DNA of 64,000 bases. It comes from Streptomyces hygroscopicus. Its GTDB lineage: Bacteria; Actinomycetota; Actinomycetes; Streptomycetales; Streptomycetaceae. Location of the stretch: positions 6,200,001-6,264,000 of the forward strand of contig CP018627.1 of assembly GCA_002021875.1 (NCBI GenBank), given 5' to 3'. Below the pieces are notes generated by a model. It was not told the origin of the DNA, did no database searches, and was given only the letters and a program-made list of their open reading frames with translations. Shown here in pieces: positions 8,568 through 16,752 of the stretch (positions are counted from its first letter, which is position 1; every line of letters begins with the position of its first letter). The position numbers and the translations under genes are program-made.

Positions 8568-9866
8568 TCAGCCCTTGCGCCTCGCGCGCCACAGGAGGAA
8601 GAGCACCGAGGCGATGGCCGCGCCCCGGACGATGAACGGCCAGGTGTCGGTCAGCGCGTCCTTCCACCCGTCCTCGGGGATCGGCTGGCCCCATTTGCGG
8701 GCGGCCCGGCCCCACAGCCAGACCCCGGCTCCGGCCGCGACCAGACCGGGTATGCCCATCGAGGCCCACTTCGCCCCGGCCGGGGAGTGGCGGTAGGTGC
8801 CGTAGTAGGCGATCACCCAGCCGAAGGCGATCGGGATGATGTTGCCCATGGCGGCGCCCGCCACGAGGAGTCCGACCGCCACCAGCAGTATCGGGCCGAG
8901 CCCGGCCAGCCATTTGGCGACGCCGACCCCGCCCCCGCCCGCGGGCTGATCGGCCGCCTTACCGGGCCCGAGCAGCACCCGGCGCAGCGCACCGCGCTGC
9001 TTGCCCCCGGCCCCGGCCGCGGCCTTGGCCTTCGCCTCCTCGGCGGCCTGGGCCTCGGCGGCGGCGGCCTCTTCCTCCGCCGCCTTCTCCTCGGCCTCCC
9101 GCCGCTCTTGGCGTTCCTGCTCGACGGTCTTGCCCTTGCCGAGCAGTTCGGGGATCTCGATCCCGCCGGTGAACCCCTCGACCGAGCCGTACTGCGCGTC
9201 GCGCTGTTCGGGCTGGGCGAACGGCCCCGCCTCCACATGCCACCAGTCCATGTTGGACTCGCGCGGGCTCAGTTCGTCCTCCCCCGCGAGATGTGGCGGG
9301 GAGGCGGCGTTGGACGGGGGCGGGGCGGGGGTGGAGGGCCTCGGCTTGAGCAGGGAGGGGGAGCCGTCGCCCGGGCCGCCGCCGTTCCGGCCGGCGCCGG
9401 GCGCCCCCGGGGCGTCCTCCTCGCGCGGGGTGGGGACCTTACCGGTGAGACCGCTGCTCTTGGCGAGCCCGGCCAGTCTGTCGCGGGCCGCCCGCGCCGC
9501 CCCGGCGGCCCCCCGCGGCGACCCACCGCCGCCCGCTCCATTGCCCGCGCCGCCGACCGGGCCACCTCCCGCACCGCCGACCGCGCCACCACCCGCCGGG
9601 CCCGGCTCAGCGCCCGTTCCCGAGCCCGGGTCGGGGGGCCGACCGCCCGCGGCGGCCACCACGTCGGCCGGTGAACCCAGCTTGGACAGGATCCGCTTCA
9701 CCCCGGCCGGGCTGTCCGCCCCTCCGGTGGTCCGGCGATGGTCGATATCGGCCCGCAGCCCGGAGACCAGTCGCATGCGTTCACCGGACGACAGACCCTG
9801 CTGCTGAGCCAGGTCACCGACACGGCTCAGATAGTCGTAGACGAGCTTTTCGCTCTCGATCCCCAC
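8568..9866 (-). CDS. Large membrane protein with proline/glycine-rich linker
   Basis: The 432-residue product of unassigned function starts at a GTG (VGIESEKLVYDYLSRV) preceded by AGGGG. The N-terminal 75 residues form a helical domain (DYLSRVGDLAQQQGLSSGERM, then SPAGVKRILSKLGSPADVV) that resembles the HAAS-type domain of actinobacterial membrane regulators. Residues about 80-240 are Gly/Pro/Ala-rich and disordered. A charged Glu/Ala coiled-coil-like stretch (QERQERREAEEKAAEEEAAAAEAQ) follows near residue 275. The C-terminal part has four hydrophobic helices, ending in a basic WRARRKG tail. It is transcribed convergently with the siderophore operon. A membrane-associated regulatory or scaffolding role is possible but unproven. 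Confidence 0.7.
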   Translation of the reverse strand: MGIESEKLVYDYLSRVGDLAQQQGLSSGERMRLVSGLRADIDHRRTTGGADSPAGVKRILSKLGSPADVVAAAGGRPPDPGSGTGAEPGPAGGGAVGGAGGGPVGGAGNGAGGGGSPRGAAGAARAARDRLAGLAKSSGLTGKVPTPREEDAPGAPGAGRNGGGPGDGSPSLLKPRPSTPAPPPSNAASPPHLAGEDELSPRESNMDWWHVEAGPFAQPEQRDAQYGSVEGFTGGIEIPELLGKGKTVEQERQERREAEEKAAEEEAAAAEAQAAEEAKAKAAAGAGGKQRGALRRVLLGPGKAADQPAGGGGVGVAKWLAGLGPILLVAVGLLVAGAAMGNIIPIAFGWVIAYYGTYRHSPAGAKWASMGIPGLVAAGAGVWLWGRAARKWGQPIPEDGWKDALTDTWPFIVRGAAIASVLFLLWRARRKG

Positions 9867-10052
9867 CAAGACCCCTGAGAATGCGCACGGTCGGCGTATC
9901 AGTCGGCTCCGACGGTACCGCGCGGAAGCGGAGTCCCGCCGCACCCCCTGCGTCCCGCACCCCGCGGGTACTGTGGATCGAATGAGCAGTTCATGGAATC
10001 GGGAAGGCTGAAATGCCCGAAGAGACCAGCTCGCGCAACCGGGAGGCATGAG

Positions 10053-12947
10053 TTGCCCGCAGACACCGGCCGTGGGGACACCGGCCACGGGGACGGCGGC
10101 CCACGGGACACCGGCCCATGGGACGGCGACCACGGCAACCGTGGTCGCGGGATGCCGCGCACACTCGCCGAGGAGCTGCGGACCCGGCCCGACGACGCCC
10201 TCGCCGCCCTGCTGCGCGCCCGCGCTGATCTGCTCTCCCCGGTCCCGAACGACCTCACCCAGCTCGCCACCCGGGCCGGCACCCGCGCCTCGGTGGTACG
10301 GGCCGTGGAGCGGCTCGACCGGTTCGCGCTGCAGACCGCCGAGGCGCTGGCGGTCGCGCCCGACCCGTGTCCGTACGAAACCCTGCGGGATCTGCTGACG
10401 GGCGATGAGGGCGCGGAGGAGGCCGCGGGTCAGGGGGACGCCCGGGGTGCGGGGGAAGCCGACGGTGCTGGGGATGTTCAGGGTCCCGACGCCGCCTCAC
10501 CCCTCGGCCCCGCCACCCCCTCCAGCCCCCCATCCGGCACCGACGCCGCCCTGGGCGCCGAGGAACGTGCGGCGATCGCGGCCGAGCTGCCGCGTGCCGT
10601 GGCCACCCTGCGCGACCAGGCCCTGGTCTGGGGCGGTGACGACCGGCTCCGCCTCGTCCGCACCGCCCGCGAACTGCTCGCGCCCTCCCCCACCTCACCC
10701 TCCCCGACCGGTCTCGGCCCGACCGTCCAGGAGGCCACGTCCGGGATGTCTCCGGGCCGACTGCAGGAGCTGCTGGCGGGCGCCGGGCTGCCGCCCACGC
10801 ACGACCCGGTCACGGCGGTGGCGGCCCTGGCCGAGCTGTTCCAGGACCGCGCCCGGATGGCGGCCCTGCTGGACGGGGCACCGGCGGGCGCGGCGGGCGT
10901 GCTCTCCAAGCTGACCTGGGGGCCGCCGTACGGGGAGGCGTCCGTCGCCTCGCCCACCCCGCCCGTCGGCTGGCTGCTGGACCGCGGACTGCTGCTGCCG
11001 TCCGGGCCGCGCAACGTGGTGCTGCCCCGCGAGGTCGCCCTGCATCTGCGCCACGGCCGGGCGCACCGCGCCCCCGAGCCGCTGGCCCCGCCGCTCTCGC
11101 CGACCGCCGAGCACGATCCACAGGCTGTGGATAACACCGCCGCGGGCCAGACGTTCACCGCCCTGGCCACCGTCGAGGAGCTGCTGGGGCAGTGGGAGAC
11201 CGCCGGACCTCCCGTGTTGCGCGCGGGCGGGCTGAGCGTCCGGGACCTCAAGCGGGCCGCCGTGGCACTCGACGTGGCCGAACCGGTGGCCGCCTTCTGG
11301 ATCGAGCTGGCCTACGCGGCCGGGCTGGTGGCCTCCGACGGTGAGACCGACGAGCGTTACGCCCCCACCCCCGCCTACGACGACTGGCTGCGGCTGCCCG
11401 CCGAGGAGCGCTGGGCGCGGCTCGCCGCCGCGTGGCTGCCCGCGACCCGCACGGCGGGGCTGGTCGGCGGCCGGGACAACCGGGGCCGCACTCTCGCCGC
11501 GCTCGGCCCGGACCTGGACCGCTCCCCGGCCCCCGAGGTCCGCCGCCGGGTCCTCGAACTCCTGGCCACCCTCCCGCCCGGAGCCGCGGCCACCCCCGAC
11601 GTCGTGCTGACCCGGCTGCGGTGGGAGCGGCCGACCAGCCACCGCGGGGCCCCCGCCTCGGCCGGTGCCGCCCCTGGTGCCTCCTCGCCCAGCGGGTCAG
11701 CCGCCAGCGCCGTCTCGCCCATCGGGTCCATCCCCAGCGCCGCTTCCCCCACCAGGGAGGACCTGCGCTCGCGGCTGGCTCGCTGGGCCGTGGCCGAGGC
11801 CGAAATGCTCGGGATCACCGGCCGGGGCGCGCTCTCCTCCCACGGCCGGGCCCTGCTGGAACGCCACTCGGACGAGCCGCCGGCCGCCAGGAGCGACATC
11901 GCGTCCGCGCACGCCGCGCGGCTGCTCGCGCCGCTGCTCCCCGAGCCCCTCGACCACGTCCTGCTCCAGGCCGACCTGACCGCCGTCGCGCCCGGCCCCC
12001 TGGAACGGCCGCTCGCCGAGACGCTGGGCATCCTCGCCGACGTCGAGTCCAAGGGCGGCGCGACCGTGTACCGCTTCACGCCCGAGTCCGTACGCCGTGC
12101 GCTGGACGCCGGGCGGACCGCCGACGATGTCCACACCTTCCTCGCCGCGCACTCCCGCACCCCCGTACCCCAGCCGCTCACCTATCTCGTCAACGATGTG
12201 GCCCGTAAGCACGGCCGACTGCGCATCGGCACCGCCTCCGCGTATCTGCGCTGCGACGACGACGCGCTGCTCGCCGAGATCCTCGCCGACCGCCGCTCGG
12301 CGGGGCTGCGGCTGCGCCGCCTCGCCCCCACCGTCCTGGCCGCCCAGGCGCCGCCGGACACGCTGCTGGAGGGGCTGCGGGCGATGGGGTACGCCCCGGC
12401 TGCCGAGTCCGCCGAGGGCGATGTGCTGGTCAGCCGCCCCGAAGCCCAGCGCACCCCGCCCCGTACACCGCCCGTTCCGGTCCCGGAGGGCCCGCCGGTG
12501 GCCGACGCCGGCCTGCTGGGCGCGGCCGTACGCGCCATCCGGGCCGGGGACCTCGCCGCGACCGCGCCCCACAAACCGGCCGCCGCGTCCGGAGCCGGGT
12601 CGGGGCCGGATGCCGGGGCTGGCTCCGGGGCTGGTTCCCGGTCCGGTGGCGGGGCTGGTTCTCGGCCTGGTTCCGGGGCTCGTTCCGGGGCCGCCGCCGG
12701 CGGGGACCGGCTGCCCCGCACCACCTCCGCCGACACCCTCGCCACCATGCAGGCCGCGGCCCTGACCGGCTCCAACGTCTGGATCGGCTATGTCAACGCG
12801 AACGGCGCGGCCACCCAGCGCGTGATCGCCCCGGTCCGGGTCGAGGGCGGCTTCGTCACGGCCTACGACCACACGGCGGACGAAGTCCGTACGTACCCCC
12901 TGCACCGCATCACGGGCGCCGCCGAACTGGCCGAGGACGCGACGTAG
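10053..12947 (+). CDS. Helicase-associated protein with XPB/Ssl2-like and WYL-like domains
   Basis: This protein of about 964 residues has no Walker motifs. The N-terminal region (AEELRTRPDDALAALLRARADLLSPVPNDLTQLATRAGTRASV) is characteristic of actinobacterial helicase-associated proteins. The middle to C-terminal part (HGRLRIGTASAYLRCDDDALLAEIL, then RRLAPTVLAAQAPPDTLLEGLRAMGY) fits the XPB/Ssl2-like helicase C-terminal family. The last 60 residues (WIGYVNANGAATQRVIAPVRVEGGFVTAYDH) look WYL-like. A Gly/Ser/Ala-rich linker lies near residues 845-890. The start is uncertain: I chose TTG at 10053 because GGGAGG lies six bases upstream and third-position GC is high from there, but ATG 10152 and ATG 9993 are alternatives. 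It probably partners the XPB helicase encoded 1.2 kb downstream. Confidence 0.8.
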   Translation: MPADTGRGDTGHGDGGPRDTGPWDGDHGNRGRGMPRTLAEELRTRPDDALAALLRARADLLSPVPNDLTQLATRAGTRASVVRAVERLDRFALQTAEALAVAPDPCPYETLRDLLTGDEGAEEAAGQGDARGAGEADGAGDVQGPDAASPLGPATPSSPPSGTDAALGAEERAAIAAELPRAVATLRDQALVWGGDDRLRLVRTARELLAPSPTSPSPTGLGPTVQEATSGMSPGRLQELLAGAGLPPTHDPVTAVAALAELFQDRARMAALLDGAPAGAAGVLSKLTWGPPYGEASVASPTPPVGWLLDRGLLLPSGPRNVVLPREVALHLRHGRAHRAPEPLAPPLSPTAEHDPQAVDNTAAGQTFTALATVEELLGQWETAGPPVLRAGGLSVRDLKRAAVALDVAEPVAAFWIELAYAAGLVASDGETDERYAPTPAYDDWLRLPAEERWARLAAAWLPATRTAGLVGGRDNRGRTLAALGPDLDRSPAPEVRRRVLELLATLPPGAAATPDVVLTRLRWERPTSHRGAPASAGAAPGASSPSGSAASAVSPIGSIPSAASPTREDLRSRLARWAVAEAEMLGITGRGALSSHGRALLERHSDEPPAARSDIASAHAARLLAPLLPEPLDHVLLQADLTAVAPGPLERPLAETLGILADVESKGGATVYRFTPESVRRALDAGRTADDVHTFLAAHSRTPVPQPLTYLVNDVARKHGRLRIGTASAYLRCDDDALLAEILADRRSAGLRLRRLAPTVLAAQAPPDTLLEGLRAMGYAPAAESAEGDVLVSRPEAQRTPPRTPPVPVPEGPPVADAGLLGAAVRAIRAGDLAATAPHKPAAASGAGSGPDAGAGSGAGSRSGGGAGSRPGSGARSGAAAGGDRLPRTTSADTLATMQAAALTGSNVWIGYVNANGAATQRVIAPVRVEGGFVTAYDHTADEVRTYPLHRITGAAELAEDAT

Positions 12948-13010
12948 GCTGAGATCAGCCTGTCCGGCGCTTGAGGACACGCCCGCAGGGCGTCCGCGGG
13001 CTGGATCCGC
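12948..13010. repeat. Intergenic element of a dispersed Streptomyces type
   Basis: GGCTGAGATCAGCC forms a six-bp inverted repeat and is followed by TGTCCGGCGCTTGAGGAC. I recall close variants of this CCGGCGCTTGAGGACG motif being common between genes in many Streptomyces genomes. It lies between two convergent genes and may end transcription in both directions. Confidence 0.45.
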
Positions 13011-13040
13011 GGGCCGGGGGCCACGGCACGTAGGGACAGC

Positions 13041-14024
13041 TCACGCCGCGGGCGGTACCTCGGTCCCCCGCCGGGTCCACCGGTGCCACCAGTGGCGGCG
13101 GCGGGGGTGCAGTGCGTGGCCGAGCCAGCGGCCGATCACGACGTAGCCGAGCAGCGCGCCCGAGGTGTTGAGGATGACGTCGTCGATGTCGAAGGCCCGG
13201 CCCTCGACGATGAGCCCCTGAACGGTCTCGACGGCCACCATCACCAAGGCCGTCACCACCACCACCCGCACCGCGCCCCGCGCCTTGGGCAGCAGCATCG
13301 GCAGCAGCACCCCGAAGGGGGCACCGAGCAGCACATTGCCGCCGATCTGCTTCACCGTGTCCTGGAAGGCGGGCTGGTCGACGTAGGCGTGCAGCGAGCG
13401 TCCCGGATGCAGATTGGTGTGGACGAGGTCGACGGAGCCGGGCTGGGGCACGAGCGTGGCCTTGGCGAGCGCCGCCGCGAAGCCGACCATGCAGACGAAC
13501 GCCAGGACCAGCACCAGCAACCGTGCGGCGCGCGCGCCGAACGACCTGCGCTGCAGCAGGGCCGTCTCCTGGGTGCCCTCGGGCTCCACGGGCTTGGCAG
13601 GCTTGGCAGGCTTGGCGATCCGGGCTTTCCCGGTCCGGGCTTTCGTTGACGGGGCCTTCGCGGACTCAGGCTTCGCAGCCTGGGCCTTCGCGGTCTGCGA
13701 CGGCTTCGCGGACTGAGGCTTCGTGGACTGAGGCTTCGTGGACTGAGGCTTCGCGGACTGCGACTTCGTGGACTGCGACTTCGTGGACTGAGGCTTTGTC
13801 GTCCGGGACCCCTTCGTCAGAGCCCCGCCCGCCTGCGGCCCCCTCTTCTGACCGCTCGCCCTCTTCTCGCCGCTCGCCGCCTTCTGGCCGCCCGTCGTCC
13901 GGGAACCCTCCCGCGGCTTCTTCTCCCCCGGCTTCTTCTCCCCCGACCGTTTCTCCGCCGTCCGCTTTACCGTCGTCCTCTTGTCCGCCGTCCGCCGGAT
14001 CTCCCATCCAGCGATGCTGATCAC
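13041..14024 (-). CDS. VanZ-family membrane protein with long Lys/Ser-rich repeat region
   Basis: This is a 327-residue protein. The C-terminal 170 residues form a VanZ-like membrane domain: about four helices, VPQPGSVDLVHTNLHPGRS, GGNVLLGAPFGVLLPML, VETVQGLIVEGRAFDIDDVILNTSGALLGY. The first 140 residues are extremely basic and repetitive, including about ten copies of a KPQST/KSQSA pentapeptide followed by KPAKPAKPVEPEG, and are predicted to be disordered and cytoplasmic. The GTG start (VISIAGWEIRR) has a GGGAGGG ribosome-binding site. VanZ relatives include a teicoplanin-resistance factor, but most are of unknown function. The gene sits antisense between the helicase-associated gene and xpb. 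Confidence 0.8.
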   Translation of the reverse strand: MISIAGWEIRRTADKRTTVKRTAEKRSGEKKPGEKKPREGSRTTGGQKAASGEKRASGQKRGPQAGGALTKGSRTTKPQSTKSQSTKSQSAKPQSTKPQSTKPQSAKPSQTAKAQAAKPESAKAPSTKARTGKARIAKPAKPAKPVEPEGTQETALLQRRSFGARAARLLVLVLAFVCMVGFAAALAKATLVPQPGSVDLVHTNLHPGRSLHAYVDQPAFQDTVKQIGGNVLLGAPFGVLLPMLLPKARGAVRVVVVTALVMVAVETVQGLIVEGRAFDIDDVILNTSGALLGYVVIGRWLGHALHPRRRHWWHRWTRRGTEVPPAA

Positions 14025-14202
14025 AGGGACTCCCTCCCGCCCATGGCTCTGTTGTCGCGGCGCTGTCGTCGCGGTTCCGTCGGTCCGTATCCGTCTTCGC
14101 CGCTTGCCCGTAGCCGCCCGTTGTATCCCTGCGGCTCTTCGCCACGCCTTCTCGATGGGGGACACTGGTTCTTTGGCCGGCAGCACGAAAGGACCCAGGC
14201 GC

Positions 14203-15852
14203 GTGAATGGACCCCTCATCGTCCAAAGCGACAAGACGCTCCTGCTCGAGGTGGACCACGAGCAGGCAGGCGCCTGCCGCCGCGCCATCGCGCCCTTCGC
14301 CGAGCTGGAGCGGGCGCCCGAGCACATCCACACCTACCGGGTGACCCCGCTGGGGCTGTGGAACGCCCGCGCCGCCGGGCACGACGCCGAGCAGGTGGTC
14401 GACGCCCTCGTCGCGTACTCCCGCTACCCCGTCCCGCACGCCCTCCTCGTCGACGTCGCGGAGACCATGGCCCGCTACGGTCGGCTGCGGCTGCTCAAGC
14501 ACCCCACCCACGGTCTGGTCCTGGAGACCAGCGACCGCCCGATCCTCGAGGAGATCCTGCGGTCGAAAAAAATTCAGCCGCTGGTCGGCGCCCGGATCGA
14601 CCCGGAGACCGTCGTCGTCCACCCCTCCGAGCGCGGGCAGATCAAGCAGACGCTGCTGAAGCTGGGCTGGCCCGCCGAGGACCTGGCCGGGTATGTGGAC
14701 GGCGAGGCCCACTCCATCGAGCTGCACGAGGACGGCTGGGCGCTGCGGCCGTATCAGACGCAGGCCGTGGAGGGCTTCTGGCACGGCGGTTCCGGTGTCG
14801 TCGTGCTCCCCTGCGGTGCCGGAAAGACGCTGGTGGGGGCCGGTGCGATGGCCGTCGCCAAGTCGACCACCCTGATCCTGGTCACCAACACCGTCTCCGC
14901 CCGGCAGTGGAAGCACGAGCTGGTGCGCCGCACCTCGCTCACCGAGGAGGAGATCGGTGAGTACAGCGGTACGCGGAAGGAGATCCGCCCGATCACCATC
15001 GCCACGTACCAGGTGCTCACCACCAAGCGGAAGGGCGTCTACCCGCATCTGGAGCTGTTCGACTCCCGCGACTGGGGCCTGATCGTCTACGACGAGGTGC
15101 ATCTGCTGCCGGCGCCCGTCTTCAAGTTCACCGCCGATCTGCAGGCCCGGCGGCGGCTCGGGCTCACGGCGACGCTCGTCCGGGAGGACGGCCGGGAGTC
15201 CGATGTCTTCTCGCTCATCGGACCCAAGCGCTTCGACGCGCCCTGGAAGGAGATCGAGGCGCAGGGCTATATCGCGCCCGCCGACTGTGTCGAGGTCCGG
15301 GTCAACCTGACCGAGGCCGAGCGGCTGACGTACGCGACCGCCGAGACCGACGAGAAGTACCGCTACTGCGCCACGACCGACTCCAAGCGGAAGGTCACGG
15401 AGGCGCTGGTCGCCCGGCACAAGGGGCAGCAGACCCTGGTCATCGGCCAGTACATCGACCAGCTCGACGAGTTGGGCGAGCACCTGGACGCGCCCGTTAT
15501 CAAGGGCGAGACCACCAACGCCCAGCGGGAGAAGCTCTTCGACGCCTTCCGGGAGGGCGAGCTGTCGGTGCTCGTCGTCTCGAAGGTCGCCAACTTCTCC
15601 ATCGATCTCCCCGAGGCCACGGTCGCCATCCAGGTCTCCGGCACCTTCGGCTCCCGTCAGGAGGAGGCCCAGCGGCTCGGCCGGGTGCTGCGCCCGAAGG
15701 CCGACGGGCACCCGGCGGTCTTCTACTCGGTGGTCGCGCGCGACACGATCGACCAGGACTTCGCGGCGCACCGGCAGCGGTTCCTGGCCGAGCAGGGGTA
15801 CGCGTACCGGATCGTGGACGCGAGCGAGCTGCTCGCGGACGAGGACGTCTGA
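14203..15852 (+). CDS. XPB-type DEAD/DEAH DNA helicase
   Basis: This SF2 DNA helicase of 549 residues is homologous to archaeal/eukaryotic XPB and to the mycobacterial Ercc3-like protein. The N-terminal damage-recognition-like domain (DKTLLLEVDHEQAG, then HIHTYRVTPLGLWNARAAG) is followed by Walker A (CGAGKT, Lys208), the DEVH Walker B variant (Asp297), a motif III LTATLV and the RED motif in LVREDGRESDVF that is diagnostic for XPB. The C-terminal RecA domain ends with SGTFGSRQEEAQRLGRVLRPK. It is expected to unwind or remodel DNA 3'-5' in repair or transcription. The GTG at 14203 is preceded by AAAGGA. The nearby helicase-associated gene is the likely partner. Confidence 0.93.
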   Translation: MNGPLIVQSDKTLLLEVDHEQAGACRRAIAPFAELERAPEHIHTYRVTPLGLWNARAAGHDAEQVVDALVAYSRYPVPHALLVDVAETMARYGRLRLLKHPTHGLVLETSDRPILEEILRSKKIQPLVGARIDPETVVVHPSERGQIKQTLLKLGWPAEDLAGYVDGEAHSIELHEDGWALRPYQTQAVEGFWHGGSGVVVLPCGAGKTLVGAGAMAVAKSTTLILVTNTVSARQWKHELVRRTSLTEEEIGEYSGTRKEIRPITIATYQVLTTKRKGVYPHLELFDSRDWGLIVYDEVHLLPAPVFKFTADLQARRRLGLTATLVREDGRESDVFSLIGPKRFDAPWKEIEAQGYIAPADCVEVRVNLTEAERLTYATAETDEKYRYCATTDSKRKVTEALVARHKGQQTLVIGQYIDQLDELGEHLDAPVIKGETTNAQREKLFDAFREGELSVLVVSKVANFSIDLPEATVAIQVSGTFGSRQEEAQRLGRVLRPKADGHPAVFYSVVARDTIDQDFAAHRQRFLAEQGYAYRIVDASELLADEDV

Positions 15853-16018
15853 CGTTCGGCCCACCACGAGTCACCCACGGCCGTTGGGCACGCTCCCATG
15901 GCCATGACATGTGTCATGGGTGACCCGTGATCGCCGACTCTGCCCGGGGCGTTCCCCGCCCGGAAGGATCGTGAGTGTCAGCAGGACATGGCACCACACG
16001 ACGCCGAAGGGGCGGGAC

Positions 16019-16447
16019 ATGGGCATCGGCATCCGCAATCGCAAGACCGCGACCACCGACATCGACCTGAGCGACATCAAGCCGCTGCCGCTGTGGTTCT
16101 TCGGCTTCGAGGGCGTCATGGGTGCCGCGTACGACCTGACCAAGGCGTGGGACGACGCCTGGATGGTGCTCATCGCGATCGCCTTGGTGAACGTCGTCGT
16201 CGGGGCGACCGTGCTGCGCCGCCGGGTGAAGCTGATGCGCGCGATGCTCAAGAACGCCCACACCCGGAAGATCGCCATCGGGCTGCTCGCGCTCCGCGTC
16301 GGCCTCCATCTCGTCCTCGCCGCCGTCGGTGCCCCGGTCACCTCGGTCGCCGGGCATCTGACCGTCGCGGTCCTGATGGGCACGACGACGGTGACGCTGC
16401 TGTGGTGCAACCAGCGCGTGACCCTCCGCGCCCTGCGGCTCGCCTGA
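16019..16447 (+). CDS. Hypothetical three-to-four-helix membrane protein
   Basis: The product has 142 residues. A short basic N-terminus (MGIGIRNRKTATTDIDLSDIKPLPLW) leads into hydrophobic segments around residues 28-45, 52-70 (WMVLIAIALVNVVVGATVL), 84-105 and 110-128, with Arg/Lys-rich connecting loops. I do not recognise a family. An AGGGGCGGG ribosome-binding site directly precedes the ATG. It lies between xpb and the helD-like gene, both on the same strand, but the gaps are large enough for separate promoters. Confidence 0.65.
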   Translation: MGIGIRNRKTATTDIDLSDIKPLPLWFFGFEGVMGAAYDLTKAWDDAWMVLIAIALVNVVVGATVLRRRVKLMRAMLKNAHTRKIAIGLLALRVGLHLVLAAVGAPVTSVAGHLTVAVLMGTTTVTLLWCNQRVTLRALRLA

Positions 16448-16752
16448 GACAAAGACGGAGCCCACACAGGGACCCACACAGACGGAGGCCCACAGACGGA
16501 GGCCCACAGCCCCACACGAGGCCCGCCCGCGAGCCCGCCCGGCCCCTTCCCCCGGGGCGGTCATAATTCATTCGCCTCCCGGACATGCCCTGGCTACAAT
16601 CGCCGGTCTTGCCGCCTCCCGCGTTCCGAACGGGAGAGCCGCCGCCCGGACGGAAACCGGTCGGCATCTCTGACCGCGCATCCGTACCGCGCACCCGCTT
16701 TGTGTACTCGCTTTGTGCACTCGTTGTGTACTCGCTCGCCGGAGGCTACGCC
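16448..16752. other. 305-bp intergenic region upstream of the helD-like gene
   Basis: The first half has short GGAGGCCCACAG-like direct repeats. A possible vegetative promoter is TTCGCC (16571) with TACAAT (16595-16600), spaced 18 bp. Just before the gene are three imperfect repeats of TTGTG-ACTCG type (16705-16735). I could not find a convincing rifamycin-associated inverted repeat. No gene is evident. Confidence 0.4.

Noticed and set aside
16448..16752. Rifamycin-associated inverted repeat upstream of the helD-like gene
   Set aside because: I looked for a long dyad of that kind and found only short degenerate TTGTG/ACTCG repeats.
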